A stretch of DNA of 5,569 nucleotides from Ruminococcaceae bacterium UBA1438 (lineage in GTDB: Bacteria; Bacillota; Clostridia; Oscillospirales; Acutalibacteraceae). Location of the stretch: positions 1 through 5,569 of the forward strand of contig DCTO01000067.1 of assembly GCA_002329285.1 (NCBI GenBank). The letters run 5' to 3'. Below the pieces are notes generated by a model. It saw only the letters and a list, made by a program, of their open reading frames with translations, was not told where the DNA came from and ran no database searches. The position numbers and the translations under genes were made by a program. Every line of letters starts with the position of its first letter. Positions within the stretch are counted from its first letter, which is position 1. Shown piece by piece: positions 5,509 through 5,569 of this stretch.

Positions 5509-5569
5509 TGACAGCTTCAAGCTTAAAATATCTGTTTAAAGAGGGCTTCAGAAACACCTGGACAAACAG
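5508..5569 (+). CDS. ftsX: Cell division protein FtsX, N-terminal start (3' partial)
   Basis: Only the first 20 codons are visible: MTASSLKYLFKEGFRNTWTN. The KYLFKEGFRNTW pattern is the typical cytoplasmic N-terminus of Gram-positive FtsX, before its first membrane helix. FtsX is the four-helix membrane partner of FtsE, with a large outer loop that contacts cell-wall hydrolases or their adaptors. The ATG overlaps the ftsE stop in TAATG, so the two are translationally coupled, as expected for subunits of one complex. The rest lies beyond the window. Confidence 0.88.
   Translation, partial: MTASSLKYLFKEGFRNTWTN

Noticed and set aside
5017..5520. 167-codon open frame on the minus strand
   Set aside because: It lies entirely opposite ftsE, whose ABC motifs are unambiguous; its product has no recognisable domain, and it spans the ftsE/ftsX junction, so it is an antisense shadow.
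5501..5539. ATG at 5501 as the ftsX start
   Set aside because: That frame reaches a stop after twelve codons; the ATG at 5508 gives the recognisable FtsX N-terminus.

Overview
The window looks like the core chromosome of a Gram-positive Clostridia, probably an Oscillospiraceae/Ruminococcaceae-type anaerobe. This is inferred from sigma-A-type promoters, strong Shine-Dalgarno sites, moderate-GC genes with very AT-rich gaps, and the gene content: an HflX GTPase, a DUF4830-like membrane protein, an RsuA-type pseudouridine synthase, a PucR/CdaR-type regulator and ftsEX. All genes lie on the + strand. I see no mobile element, tRNA, rRNA or CRISPR array.

Layout. Positions 1-3075 look like one tightly packed cluster: the C-terminal end of a class B penicillin-binding protein (cut by the window edge), hflX 3 nt later, a small single-pass membrane protein resembling DUF4830 after a 48-nt gap, then an rsuA-type gene 3 nt after that. 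Positions 3076-3298 are AT-rich intergenic DNA with an imperfect hairpin, a good sigma-A promoter (TTGCAA, 17 bp, TATAAT) and a dyad centred exactly on its -35 hexamer. A regulator gene (3299-4384) with a CdaR-like sensor domain and a PucR-type C-terminal helix-turn-helix follows, closed by a clear intrinsic terminator (4400-4429). Positions 4430-4611 hold 9-bp direct repeats exactly 20 bp apart, a second promoter, and a leader with a 14-bp palindrome overlapping a terminator-like hairpin. Then comes ftsE (GTG start), which overlaps the start of ftsX by one base in a TAATG junction. ftsX runs off the window.

How the genes relate. The cell-wall theme opens and closes the window: a transpeptidase at the left and FtsEX at the right, the ATPase/membrane pair that controls peptidoglycan hydrolases at division or elongation. 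hflX and rsuA both concern the ribosome (splitting or rescue, and 16S rRNA modification). The regulator stands as its own transcription unit just upstream of ftsEX.

Most worth a second look are a ~77-residue strongly acidic tail on FtsE beyond its normal end, the dyad over the regulator's -35, and the unusually structured ftsEX upstream region, where some elements loosely resemble the regulator's own candidate operator. No clearly new multi-gene system was found. The genes are mostly recognisable housekeeping families, and the novelty is in regulation and in the FtsE tail.
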